Source: Polysphondylium violaceum
Lineage: Eukaryota > Evosea > Eumycetozoa > Dictyosteliales > Dictyosteliaceae
NCBI GenBank assembly: GCA_000277445.1
Contig: AJWJ01000104.1
Coordinates: 1 to 56,237, forward strand
DNA length: 56,237 nucleotides
Direction: 5' to 3'
Part shown: positions 20,446 to 36,757 of the stretch, in pieces
Numbering within the stretch: position 1 is the stretch's first letter
Layout of the letters: each line of letters opens with the position of its first letter
Program-made: the position numbers and the translations under genes
The notes under the pieces: model-generated
Told to the model about the DNA's origin: nothing
Databases searched by the model: none
What the model saw: only the letters and a program-made list of their open reading frames with translations

Positions 20446-20930
20446 TCAATTTAAAAGAACAAAAGCATAATCATGGTGGACAGTATTGAACATAGAAGGA
20501 TCAAGTCTGTGAACGAATCTATAACCAAAAAAAAACACCCTTACATATAAAATCGTTTTTTTTTTTTTGGTTATAGATGCATCTACCGCGATTTTTCGAC
20601 CATTATGGAGTATAGTTTGAAAATTTCCATATACAACCTCATCACAATTAATTAATTTATGAAAAGAAAAAGACTTTTTTTTTTTTAAGATGAGGTTTAT
20701 AATGGTCACAATACCTTTTCAACCTATTTTATCCCAAATAGGGGGTATTATTATAAAATGCAGTCACCGTTGAAAAAAAAAAAAAAAAAAGAAGTAAACT
20801 CTACGAATTTATATTTTTCTACTGTCTCTTTTCAAACCATGGTGGTGTTAAATATGATAATGTAATCGCGATGTGGGGTTTTATGACTAAAAAGAATCTT
20901 CGAATAATTTTTTGATTCATCTTAAATCAT
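20446..20930 (-). other. Unresolved possible small gene on the minus strand
   Basis: Two patches read like coding sequence. Near 20921-20824 a frame begins MNQKIIRRFFLVIKPHIA and runs to WFEKRQ, ending next to a possible donor. Between about 20645 and 20447 another frame contains VVYGNFQTILHNGRKIAVDA and FVHRLDPSMFNTVHHDYAF before a stop. A short middle exon near 20727-20690 (LKRYCDHYKPHL) would fit phase after the first patch. I could not build one consistent model across the A-runs, and I recognise no family. A small spliced gene, a remnant, or chance are all open. Confidence 0.25.
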
Positions 20931-21299
20931 AATATGACCTCACTCAGTCAATGCTGTACAAATTTAGGTGTTTTTTTGAGACGTAGCCCCCGAAATGTTT
21001 GCAAAATTATTTTTTTTAATTTTTTTTTTTTCAAATTATTTTTTTTGAATTAAATTATAAAATTCCATTTCTTCTTTTTTCATGAATTTGCGCAGATTAC
21101 CATTACCCTTCTAGAAAAAAAGAATTTATAAACCCCCAAAATATTTTTTAATTTAATATAGATAAAAGATTAGTACACATAATTATTATAAACAAGAGAA
21201 ATAATAATTATTATAAATTTATGTACAGTTAATCAATAAGAACAAATAATATTAAAAACACACACAATAGTTACAACCCCCACTCTTTGTTTAAACAAA
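20931..21299. promoter_or_regulatory. Upstream region of the cyclin gene
   Basis: Poly-T-rich sequence with one G/C patch (GAGACGTAGCCCCCGAAATG near 20980-21000), then an A-rich leader ending AAACAAAATG. No gene is supported on either strand. Confidence 0.4.
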
Positions 21300-21668
21300 A
21301 TGACAATGACAATTTCAAATTTCTTTTCATCATCATGGTGGAAAGAGTTTTTTTATCACTATGAAAATAATAATAGTAATAGTAAATTCAAAGCAAGTGG
21401 AAATGATTTGAATTACACTAGTTTTGATAATTTTTTAGAAAATATAGGTGATAGTAGTAGTAGTCATAGTTTATTAGTAAATAGTATAAATAATAGTAAT
21501 AGTAATCAATTTGTAAATAGTGATTTTAATTCTTTTACTGAAAATGATTCAGCCATCAGTACACCTTATATTTTTAATCAACAACCACAAGAAGAAAATT
21601 ACTTTCAAAACGAGTTGATAATTGATCAACAATTAGAAAAGCAACAACAAAATGTATATTTAATAGAA

Positions 21669-21725
<57 letters not shown>

Positions 21726-22220
21726 CTATTATTTAAAGAATCAACAACAGATACATCATTTTACATTTATAGAGTTTTATCATGGCTTTTAACACATGAT
21801 CCATTTTATGTTATGGACAATGATAATCAAGATATAAATAATTTAATCAACTATTGTTTAGAGTGTGTTAAAACGATTTTAGAAGTTCATGAAATCCCAG
21901 CCAATTGTTTACCAATTGTTATCTTTTATGCCGATAAATTTGTTTCAAGATGTGGTATTAGTAATAAACAACTCTTTAATCTTTTACTTAGTAGTTCAGT
22001 TGCCACTGTTAAGTTTTATGGTGAAACTGTTTTGGTAGATTTAAAAAATTTAGGCAAATACTTTAATCTCTCTGCCAAGGATTTATGCTATATGGAAAGA
22101 TTGTTTTACACTGGAGTAAATTTCGAACTCTATGTAAACAATGATGAAATCAATGAATTTTTAGTATCTTTAGAAAATGAAAAACAAACTTATATTCAAA
22201 ACCAACAAACCCTTGATTAA
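21300..22220 (+). CDS. PHO80-like cyclin
   Basis: An intronless 306-residue protein. The first 145 residues are Asn/Ser rich and end in a run of about 18 Gln encoded by CAA repeats (about 21671-21727). Residues 150-290 form a cyclin-box-like helical domain: FYIYRVLSWLLTHDPF, then PANCLPIVIFYADKFVSRCG, then FNLLLSSSVATVKFYGETVL and LGKYFNLSAKDLCYMERLF. This pattern matches the PHO80/Pcl (cyclin-P/U) family, whose members partner a PHO85/CDK5-like kinase and act in phosphate sensing, polarity or glycogen control instead of the core cell cycle. One oddity is that the usual VHR(L/V)LL stretch is degenerate here (FNLLLSSS), and the Lys-Asp pair of other family members is replaced by YGETV. The ATG context (ACAAAATG) is good. 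Confidence 0.7.
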
Positions 22221-24519
22221 TACTTGCAACCACACCACTTAATCACACACTCTACGTAGTAACTTGTACATACCCAACCATCCATACTCATTATCATTAT
22301 TTATTTAGGAATAGATTGTAATAAATTATATTTCTTACCTTTTTGTATATAGTCCTTTTTCCCTAATTAATCCAACTCTTTGGTGTTTTATTATTTTAAA
22401 TTTTTATTATTATGATTCTGATATATTTTATCCTTGACGCTCAATGTTAAAATTACTCTTTCCTTTTTTAGTAAAACCAACACTATAGGTGATGATAGTA
22501 GAAAAAAAAATATAAAAAAGAGTAGTGTGATGTTACTGTCCTGTAGTAGTAATGTATTACTTATGGTAGTGATCATTGTTATAGATTTTGGGGTTATATG
22601 AAGCCAACAGTTTTTATTTTTACTTTTTTTTCATCCAAAAATGTTGCCGAGTCATATTTGTGGGTGATGATCTACACACTCCAAGTATTTTATCTATATA
22701 TGTTGATAAGGATACAAAACACTAATATTAGATCGTTTTAGAATTTTGCAACCCATTTTATTGTTGTGAGAATAAAATGTGGGTATGTGAAAGTAGAAAT
22801 GTGGTTATGGTAAAGTAGTAGTGATAGATTTATATGTATACAATCCATATCATATCCGAGAATTGATCAAAATTGCCTTTTCTATTTTTTTTTTTTTTTC
22901 ACTTTTTTATTTTTTTTTTGTTTGTGTGTTCATATGCAAAACAACACAATACACCCACCAACCACAATTGTTGAAATACACATAATTCACTCACTCACTC
23001 AAAAATTGAAAGTGAGTGGGTGTTAAGAGGGGCAATAAGTATCGATAGCTTATTCAAAATGGGAGAATAAGAATAAGAAATAACACATATTTAGTGTATA
23101 GATGAGAATACTGTGTGGTTGTGTGATTGGTGTTGTGGATACAGAAGTGATAAAAAATGCCCTCATCATATGTTATGTATTAAATATAATACAACAACCA
23201 GAAAAGCATAATGATGAGGAGGATGGTGATGTAGTTGTGGGTGTTTGGTATTTTATTTTTTATTAATAATATTATATGTTATTATATTATTATTATTATT
23301 ATTATTTTTGATAATAAATAGAATGATTATTTCTCATTTTTATTAAAATTTTGGATTGGATTTAAAAGGTTTGTTGTTGTTGCTGCTGTTGGATGTGTTG
23401 GGTGATTATCATCTCATTCTATTCTCCTCATATCTGTTGCTGTTATTTTGAATCAAGAAAACAATAACCCACAACCCTTTCCTCAACATCTTATTTCTAA
23501 AACTAGTAGTATTGTGGAAAAAGTAGGAGTGTTTACCTATATAATTTTAAACATCTATGTAAGTGTGTTGTGTGTGATAAAAGTGTGTGATTTTGATTTA
23601 TATACTACTCTTGTGTTGTTGTTGTTGTTATTATTATATTATTTTAATATCAATTTCTTTTGCGAGTGTCCACATTCATTTAAATTATTGCTTCATTTGT
23701 TTCATATTTTATTTCTCATTTTGTTTTTGATTGCCCATAATCTCTTGCTCTTGTTAAAATAGCCACCACATTTGTCCATTTTTAATTGGTTGATCCAAAA
23801 TTTAAATAGTTTGTTAGAATCATCAAAATCTTGTATTTGAAATCAATCTGGCTTTTAGAAAAAGGTATTGTGACAATGAAATTAATTTTGTAAGATAAAA
23901 GTGAACTTTACAGTTTCATTGTATCTTGATCTCTTTTTTTATATTCATTGTCTTTTTTCTATCCATAATTATAATTATAATACTATCCACCTATTATTTT
24001 TATCAATGATTATTCTTTTTTTTTTTTTTTTGTCCCAAGTTCACCACCATGAATTAATTAATTTTTCAATATATATATATTATATATATATTCATATTAC
24101 ACAATCACACAATTATTTTATTTTAATTTATGATCTGGGGTTGTTGTAAAAAACCTTATACCTTTTCATTTTTATCTCTTTCCTATAATAGATAAAATTA
24201 TTGCGAGTTTATCTAATAATAATTAATTAAATTAAAATTAAAAAAAAACAAAAACAAACAACAACTTCTATATTGAAATAATATTCATTGTCTCAAATAC
24301 TAATAAATATCTATTATCACTCAATTTAATTTTATTTATTCCTACAACAATCAATCAATCAATCATTACATATCTCTATCATATAAAGAAACAAGAGTAG
24401 CACAAATCCATCAATTTGGTTTTTTTTGTTGATAGAGCATCATTAATACTCCATATCTCTTATAGGTAACTTTTAATCACATTCTTTGATTACTCTTTTT
24501 TATTATTATTATTATTAAA

Positions 24520-24615
24520 ATGAACCATTCACAATTGCTGTGTTGTGGATATATTCAATCACGCCATAAGTACAATCCTCTCATTACCACAATTAAAAAT
24601 GTCCTAAACAGGTAA
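24520..24615 (+). CDS. Possible 31-residue small ORF or first exon
   Basis: A frame starting in AAAATG begins MNHSQLLCCGYIQSRHKYN and runs 31 codons, ending AACAGGTAA. The GTAAAA overlapping the stop could be a splice donor, so it could be a first exon. Composition is more even than the surrounding random frames. No downstream exon was found and no family is recognised. Confidence 0.2.
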   Translation: MNHSQLLCCGYIQSRHKYNPLITTIKNVLNR

Positions 24616-25553
24616 AAAAAAAAAAAAAAGAAAGAAGATCATCGATAATCATGATCTATACTCAAAACTGATAAACATTTTCGTACTATTATTCCAAAAT
24701 GGTTCGGGTGTGCGTGTTATTGTTGTTGTTATATTTGTAATCTTTAGCAATTTTATGATTTTCCATTAAAGGTAAAAAGAAAAAAACATTTGAAAAAGAT
24801 CATAATGACAATCATAAGCGGGTTTCTTGTTCTTTTGTTATTTTAAAACATCAATTGTACAATTTCTCTGCATTACACATACAATCTCTTTGTTTTGGTG
24901 TGGAACTTTCTCTGCAGAAAGATGGAGAAAAAAGTGTATATTATCTTTTTATTTCCCACCACACCACACTCACCACACACTCCCATTATCTATCTGACAC
25001 ACTCACTCTAATCTATACCAATACCACCAATACCACCACATCATTTAATTATAGCGCTGAATATTTGTTTGTAAGTTGATTGTTTAAACAAAACATTATA
25101 TTTCAAAATATCCAATCATAAATCTTGATTCTCTCTCATTCAACAAAAAACTTTGCAAACTCAAAAGATGATGATGTTGTTAGGGTGGTTTGGTGTTTAA
25201 GTGATGATACAACCAAATAACAATTGATGTGGGAATTTGGGGGGTTAGTTGTTTTTGGTAATGATTTTAGAGTTATAGTATATTCGTGTGTGTATAATAG
25301 AGTGTATGTATATTGTTCACCTTCCCACCTAATTATTTTCCTCAAAAATTATACTACTACTCAATGGAAATTGGATATATTCGAAAATTAATGTGCTTTA
25401 ATTGTATTTAAAAATCTAACGCACCACTTTTTGAATCTTGTTTATTATTTAAAAACACTTTTCCTACCCTATACCACATAATCACATAAATAACAAAGAG
25501 TGTTTGTATGTGTATCTATTTGGGGTGGTGTGGTATTTGTTACTATATGTGAG

Positions 25554-25579
25554 TGTGTGATGTGTGATGTGTGATGTGT
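25554..25579. repeat. TGTGTGA heptanucleotide microsatellite
   Basis: Three full copies of TGTGTGA and a partial fourth in direct tandem, inside the gene-poor region and next to other GT-rich boxes. Confidence 0.8.
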
Positions 25580-27550
25580 TAAAACCTAAACACTTTAACA
25601 CATTTTAAATAATTGGGTGATGCTCTAGCAATAACAGTTGCACTCTCCCTATCATTACTAAATTTACTGTTGCTGAATTTTAATTTATCGTGTGTTTTGT
25701 ACTTTCAGCATCACCATGTTAAACTTGATATTTGTTATAACTTCAAGAAAGAAACCCTTTTTGGGTGAAAGTATGTGTGGGTGAAAAAGATATAGTGGGT
25801 GGAATATCCCTCATCACCATAATCTAGTATCATAAACCAAGCACTCACACACACACTTTTATATATATATATATATATACCCCACTTTTACAATTTAACA
25901 CACAACACAAATTCTTACTCTTAATATTCCACTTTTTGGCCATAAAAATATATGTTTATTTTTATCAATCAATTATACCAACAATTTTTGATTCCATCTT
26001 GATTTCAATCAATCACTTTTCATATATATTAATATAATAATATTATTATTATTATATTTATTTTTTTTTTTAAAAAAAAGTAAAACAAATTGAAACCCTT
26101 CCTCTTCCTTATACTACTATATATATACTACTCCTATACTACTGACATTCAACCATCGTCGTGTTTTTTATACCCACCACTGTAATTTATACACCAATCT
26201 ATTTTACTTACCACACGCTAGTTACTTTTTCTCACCCATCCACCCACCCACCACAATTTTCACACGACACTTTTTTTGGAAAACTGATGACCTTTATTTT
26301 AATGGTTATTTTTTTTTTTTTTTGATTTAATATTAATGCACCCTGTTGTTGAACAAACCAACAACAAGAGTGATGTTTAAATCACACATGAAATAGCACA
26401 CTTTTCTTTGTTGTTCCCACCACATACTATTATTATTTACATCATGTTTTCACCCACCCTTTCTGTACCTCCACCCCCCATTTACAGCCAGCAATATACA
26501 TTTCAATTCCATAATGTATAGATATATAATATGTGTGAGTGTGCGTGTTGAAAGTAATAATAATAATTATTATTATTATTTATTATTTCACTTGTGATTG
26601 ACAGATATCTGTTAGGGATAAGAGTCTTTATAAAAAAAACATTTAATTTCTTTTAATTTTTACACATTATTTAAATAACAATAAGGTCAGCAAAGAAAGG
26701 AAAAAAATTGTTATTATCGTTGATTTACCTATTAGGTATTTACATTCTCACCCAAAAACAACAACAACCTCACACATCACACACAAACACACATTCCTCT
26801 TCCTTTTATGTATGAGATAACAGTAGTTGAGGCTTATACTAAATAACAACGATTCCATTTCACACATTGTATCTCACTTTCCATACTCGCTCCATTTTTT
26901 ACTACTATTTAAATAATAATAATAATATTGTTATTTAACTATACTAGTATTGACCAGTTTATTGTTTTATAGTATTTTTATAAATTTGTTGTTTCCTCTT
27001 TTTCCAAAAATAGTTTTACATTGTTACTGATTATCCTCCCATATCAAAATCATCTCACACCCCACACTATTTATTTTTTACCCACCCCCACCCATCCATC
27101 ACCCCATTTGCAGCAGCTGTAGCAGCATATACATACATGTGTTGTCGATAATTATATCTCTAATTTTAAAATAATTCTATTAACATATTTTTTCATAAAA
27201 ATTAATCCTTCTCTCATATAATTATAAATATTGATTTATATACTTATTCCATTATATCCCCATAATCATTAATTGCCGGTGTGCGTTCCAATAATTCTAT
27301 CTGTATCTAACATCAATATCCATACCAACAACAACAACAACAACAACAAAAACAACAATACAATTGGGTTTAAATTATTTAAAATTGTCAATTTCATCTA
27401 TACTCTTGGCTTGGTCTATTGCTCCATTTAAATTGTTTCGAAATTCACTGCCATCCAACAGATAGATAATATTGGTCATTTTTCCTTTTTTTATTTTTTT
27501 TTTATTTTTTTCGCCCAACTCTTTCTTTTTTTAAAACAAATCTTTAAATT

Positions 27551-32050
<4,500 letters not shown>

Positions 32051-32325
32051 GAGATATTAATAATACCTCAAGTTTGTTTGTAAACATCCAACAACTGGCC
32101 AATACATGTTTTCAACTTTTTTATATTCTTTTAAAAAAAAAGTAATAAATATCATCATATCAAATATCTATCAAAAAAAAAAAGATAGATATATATTTCC
32201 ATAATATATAAAATGTGTGATCCAGTTTATCCAATGCTATAATTACTTTGTATTATCATTGACTATTATTACCAATACTAAAAATATGATTGTTTGTCTC
32301 TAAATATATATAAGTTTTTGTATTT

Positions 32326-32906
32326 TTATTCTTTTTTCTCTGTTGAGAATAAATCGTTTTCTTTCTTCTTCTTTTCTTTTCTCTTTGTGATAGATTGTAC
32401 AATTTTCTCTTGTTGAGATTGGATTTGATCAATAACAACTTGTCTTTCGGCTTCAACTTCAGCCTTGATTCTATTTAAAATATTTTGTTGATTCTCTCTA
32501 GTTTTCATCCATTTTTGTTGTTTTTCAGTAACTGGAGTTGGTCTACCATCTTTTAAAAGAAATAAATATTTTATTAGACTACTATTGTTATATTTATCGA
32601 CTACATATGTATGTATTATAATCTACTACTATCTTTTCATCATCTCATCTCATCATTGCATCACCTATAAGAGTTGAATTATACATTACCTGCAAAATGA
32701 AAATCTGGTAAATCGTGAAGAGGACCGTCTGTGTATATAGATACTATGTGTTAGTTTATGTAATCACATGAACCAATCAACTTTTGTGTTTACTCACCTT
32801 CATTTCCACTTCTAGCAACACCCTTAGCGAGTCTATATGATTCACCTGCTCTTGTAAGTTGTCTTACACTAGATTGTAATGCTATAGATCTTTTAATAAT
32901 ATTCAT
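32326..32906 (-). CDS. mrpl52: Mitochondrial large-subunit ribosomal protein mL52
   Basis: Three minus-strand exons (32906-32798, 32728-32690, 32549-32326) join in phase 1 to 123 residues. The core GPLHDLPDFHFADGRPTPV matches the diagnostic block of animal MRPL52 (GPL..LPD...ADGRP.P). The middle exon is only 39 nt and encodes the first part of that block. The N-terminus (MNIIKRSIALQSSVRQLTR) is basic and amphipathic, fitting a mitochondrial targeting sequence. The C-terminal half is charged and helical, ending in a KEKKKKENDLFSTEKKE-like tail. The protein belongs to the mitoribosomal 39S-type subunit. Because no single frame covers the conserved block, frame-based gene finding would miss it. 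Confidence 0.9.
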
Positions 32907-33090
32907 TCTCTCTAGAGATATGTATGTATGTTTAAGTAATGAATAAATATGATTTTCGAAAAAAAATTAAAAAAAAAAAAAAATACTTTTGGCGAAAAAA
33001 AAAACGATTGTTTATTTTCATTTTCAAGCCGAAAGATCATTGCATATGACGATTATTTATTATTGTGATTTATTATTTATTTTATTGGAT

Positions 33091-35535
33091 TTATTCAAAT
33101 GTAAATACTAATGACTGTAGAGTATTTGATGTAAATACATCTTTGGAATGATCATGATCTTCAACCAAGAGTTGTTCTAGAATGGTTGATTCAAGCAAAT
33201 AAGACAACACTTGATTGATTAAAAGTTTGGATGCCGATGAAATGTTGTTGGATGTGTTGTTGTTATTTTGTTGCATACAAACAGCTAGAGTCTCAACACT
33301 ATTGATTGTTTTTGTTTTGATATTTAATCTATCATACAATATCTCTTTTAAACGGTTCAACATTGATTCAAATCTTTTACAATTGAAATTTAAATTTAAA
33401 TTTGGTTTGAATTTCAATAGCATCAGGTAGTAGAGAGGTGTGAAATTCTTTAGAGAAAAACAATTGTATATCAATTCAATGAAAAAGTAGTTGATGTCAT
33501 ATTGATGTCTGGTCTCGACAAAGGATAGAGGTTTTTGAAAGGTGTTGAAAAAAATAGACATTTCTGGACCCCTTTGAAAGAGGTAATCTAGTATGAGAAA
33601 ACTATTGTTTTCAACACAAGCTGTCATCATCATAAATTTGGCATCGTTGAGCAATCCATTTTTAAATAAAAACTTTAACAATGATACAGAGTTTACCTTT
33701 ACCAAGTATTGAATGATTGCACTTTTAAATGCTTTTTTCTTGAATGAATTATGCACCAACTTGGGATTTACTTTTTGAATTTTGTTAAACAATGGAATAT
33801 TGTGGAAAACAATGGCTTTATAAACCAATTTCTCCATAGACATTGATAGTGTTTCGGGATGATGATAAAAATAATCCATAGACAAGTCTGCCTCTCTTGC
33901 ATATTTTGAAAAGAAAGCGTGTTGAGAATTTTCTGAACAATGTAGCAACCTTTGCTTATCCCATAGACTCTTTATTGCCATGAATTTCTTTCTCTTTTTG
34001 AAATTTGTAGGATATTGGACAACCAAAGATTTGGGTGAGAATAAGAGGAGATAATTGATTTCGTATTTGGGAAGCTCTCTAAACAAAAACTCTAATGTTG
34101 AATAATGATATCCTGAAGAAGCAGAGCTAATGGCATCAACAGAAAAGCCTTCTTTTCTATTGGTGTATAAATATTTGACAATATCTAAATAACCAAATCT
34201 AGCTGCATTGTCTATAGATTTTTTAGAAAAGATGATTCGATCTGGATATTTTTTTGAAAGCTTATCCAAATACTTTACTATTCTTATATCACCATTGAAA
34301 CCATTATGAATAAAATGATCGCAAAAATGTTGATTTGGAAATGTTTCAAATAGATATTGTATAATTTCATAGGTTGTATTAAAATAATCAATGTCGATAA
34401 AAACTGCATTTGGTCTATGTTTAGCTATCAACTTTACTATATCTAAATTTTTATACACACTAATGGCATTTTTAAAAGAATTGGGAGCAATTTCAATGTT
34501 TGAAAAGTTTTCCAACAAGAATTTGGATACATCATAATTTTGTAAAATGATTGGTTCTTGGTACAAATATTTAAAAAACAAATCTGGATAGCTTTGATAA
34601 ATACAATGAATGATCTCTATGGATAGATTGATTCTAAAGAAATTATTGAAAAAAAAGAATTGATTATATTCCACAGAGTTGAGTGGATAGGTGATTAAAT
34701 TGATACTAAATAAACTATTATATCTGACTGAATTTCTACGTGGCAATAAATCATAATTATAGTTGCTATTAATTTTTAATACAAGTTTAACAAAATCATA
34801 TTGATTGCTTCTTAGTGCCACATTTAAAACTTTACCAGATATTCTTTCGAGTATTTTTAAAGACTCTTGATCCTTTGAATTACTATTAAACCATTGACTA
34901 ATGAAAGGATAGTATATTGACTTTGACTCTGAAAATATTTTTGTAAATCCTTCCACAATCGATTTTTCATTTAATCTTGATAAATAACCATTTGAATAGA
35001 AATATTGAATCAAATCTATTGAATCACAATCTGCCAAATATTTCAGGAAATTGAACTCCGATTGAATTGGTTCATTCTTTTCCAAAAAGAATAAAAACAA
35101 TGGATAATTGCCAGACTTTACCACTAGATCATAGGGTAGATGAGAATAAAGAAATGGTGTTTGTTTTTTAAATAATAGAATTTGAGTTTTAAATTCATTA
35201 TAGATTCTAATAAACAAATTTAAATCCAACTCCCTCCATTTAAGCAAGTCACAATAGATTGAAATATTAAAATCAAAATCAATGTATTCTGTAAAATATT
35301 CTTGTGATTTATTTCTTCCAAATACATTTTCATATTGAAATGTTGCCTTTTCCAAGTATTGATTAAATCTTTGTAAAAGCAATTCTTGATTTTTAGTAGA
35401 ACATATTAACTTTAGAGGAAAGTTATAATAATTATATGGAATGTATTCCAATGATCTATTCTCTTGTTTTATAATTGAGAATATATATTTCCTTAAATAA
35501 AGATTTCTATATAGATTAAAGAAATATTTATCCAT
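33091..35535 (-). CDS. Ankyrin-like repeat protein of a dictyostelid orphan family
   Basis: An intronless 814-residue protein. It opens with MDKYFFNLYRNLYLRKYIFS, a hydrophobic basic start typical of a large dictyostelid family often labelled ankyrin-repeat containing. Through the body, degenerate 30-residue helix pairs recur, such as DLIQYFYSNGYL, FDIVKL-like DLVKSGNYPLFLFFLE, FDGDIRIVKYLDKLS and FGYLDIVKYLYTN. The repeats lack most consensus TPLH positions, so ankyrin identity rests on the (D/N)(I/L)VK(Y/L)L pattern. No signal peptide, membrane segment or catalytic motif is clear. A C-terminal Asn/Ser stretch precedes a last helical segment. Function is unknown. Confidence 0.75.
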   Translation of the reverse strand: MDKYFFNLYRNLYLRKYIFSIIKQENRSLEYIPYNYYNFPLKLICSTKNQELLLQRFNQYLEKATFQYENVFGRNKSQEYFTEYIDFDFNISIYCDLLKWRELDLNLFIRIYNEFKTQILLFKKQTPFLYSHLPYDLVVKSGNYPLFLFFLEKNEPIQSEFNFLKYLADCDSIDLIQYFYSNGYLSRLNEKSIVEGFTKIFSESKSIYYPFISQWFNSNSKDQESLKILERISGKVLNVALRSNQYDFVKLVLKINSNYNYDLLPRRNSVRYNSLFSINLITYPLNSVEYNQFFFFNNFFRINLSIEIIHCIYQSYPDLFFKYLYQEPIILQNYDVSKFLLENFSNIEIAPNSFKNAISVYKNLDIVKLIAKHRPNAVFIDIDYFNTTYEIIQYLFETFPNQHFCDHFIHNGFNGDIRIVKYLDKLSKKYPDRIIFSKKSIDNAARFGYLDIVKYLYTNRKEGFSVDAISSASSGYHYSTLEFLFRELPKYEINYLLLFSPKSLVVQYPTNFKKRKKFMAIKSLWDKQRLLHCSENSQHAFFSKYAREADLSMDYFYHHPETLSMSMEKLVYKAIVFHNIPLFNKIQKVNPKLVHNSFKKKAFKSAIIQYLVKVNSVSLLKFLFKNGLLNDAKFMMMTACVENNSFLILDYLFQRGPEMSIFFNTFQKPLSFVETRHQYDINYFFIELIYNCFSLKNFTPLYYLMLLKFKPNLNLNFNCKRFESMLNRLKEILYDRLNIKTKTINSVETLAVCMQQNNNNTSNNISSASKLLINQVLSYLLESTILEQLLVEDHDHSKDVFTSNTLQSLVFTFE

Positions 35536-36757
35536 TTTTGTTGTACTATTATTACTATTATTACTTTTTACTCTCTATTATTTAAGTGTGAACTAATGAC
35601 TGAGAGACAGAATAATGGAAACATACAAATATCCAATAATACATAAATGTATTATTTAAATTCACCCCATTTTACAAAAATATCAGATAGATAATTTTTT
35701 ATTTTTTTTTTTTATTTAAAGTGGGTGAAAAATGTGTGATTTGAAAAATCATTACTTTGCATTATCTACAAATAGACAAAGTGATAATTAATTGTGTGAT
35801 CTTTCGTTTTTAGCTTTTGTAAAAATTTTAAAATTAAAAAAAAAAACAAAAAAATCATTCTTGAAAATAAAAGAAAACCATATGAAATATGAAATTTCTT
35901 AAAAGTCCAATCAAAGCGAATTTCGGTTTTTGACAAATTTAATTTAAAAAAATTTAATTTAAAAAAAAAAGAAAAATCTAAGGCGGATGGGACTGAAACT
36001 AACTCTTTTATAAATTAATTAATTACTAAAGATTATCTACAAGCAATTTTTCAATTTTAAACACAAGCAAGAGATAATTATATCGTATGTATATGTGTAT
36101 TGTTTATATCTATCATATATATAAACCACTTGCATAATCTTAATTTTGTCACTATTCATCTGATTCTCTCTTTAAAAGATCTTTGATTTCCTCTATTTCC
36201 CCACAAACAAAACATTTGATAAAAAAAAAAAAGAAAAAAAAAATTTTTAAAAAAAACTGTTGTACTGGGAGGGTGCTTTTCACAAATAATATTTTTTTTT
36301 TCATTATCAAATTTTGTTGAAAAAACACAATCTCTCGCATCACACAAAGTGTCCTTCTTTTCAAAGAGATAAAACAGAGAGAAAAAGATTTATACAATCA
36401 AATTTATCAAAGAGTATGATTACCCTATCAGATGCCCATTGGGGATTTTATTTTATTTGACCATTATACACTATCATTATAATATACACTCTTTTTGTTT
36501 TGTTTTGTTTGTCCCCTACCATCCTTGTTTATTATAATAATATATTGAAAAAAGAAAACATTTACTTACTTTTTCTTTTCCTTATCCCTTTACAAATATG
36601 ATAAAACAATTTATTATCATATTAATAATAATAATAATATTAATCATTCATTAATTAATTAATACTTGATTAGGGTTATTTTTTTATTTTATACATCACC
36701 TCTTTTATATAATCTCATAATATAGAGTATTAGCACATTGGTATAATTCAATTAAAT
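35536..36757. promoter_or_regulatory. Divergent intergenic region between ankyrin-like and sorting-nexin genes
   Basis: About 1.2 kb holding both promoters, mostly A/T runs. A minus-strand Cys/His-rich frame lies within it at about 36400-36152. That frame reads LCDARDCVFSTKF and then ICEKH, and a GT...AG bounded U-rich stretch could join it to EIKDLLKRESDE before a stop. No upstream start exon was found, so it is only a candidate. Confidence 0.35.

Larger units (their letters stand above)
22221..27550. promoter_or_regulatory. 5.3-kb gene-poor region rich in CACCC/GTGGG boxes
   Basis: No ordinary coding frame is convincing on either strand over this whole span. It contains many CA- and GT-rich boxes, for example near 22660, 23000, 23235, 24955, 25520, 25780, 26230, 26455 and 27060, mixed with A/T runs and microsatellites. 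Dictyostelid G-boxes bound by the developmental regulator GBF are GT/CA-rich, so a large cAMP- or development-responsive control region for the gene starting at 27551 is plausible. An unannotated non-coding RNA is another option. The role is inference; the composition and lack of frames are directly visible. Confidence 0.45.

Noticed and set aside
22600-23480. Several ACCCACAA/TTGTGGGT matches to the dictyostelid DUSE element of small-RNA genes
   Set aside because: The region is full of CA/GT-rich boxes, so matches are expected by chance, and no conserved class I RNA 11-mer or snoRNA box pair was seen at the right distance.
23448-23762. 104-codon plus-strand frame in the gene-poor region
   Set aside because: It lacks an ATG at its start and becomes a Leu/Phe-rich low-complexity frame; no splice model was found.
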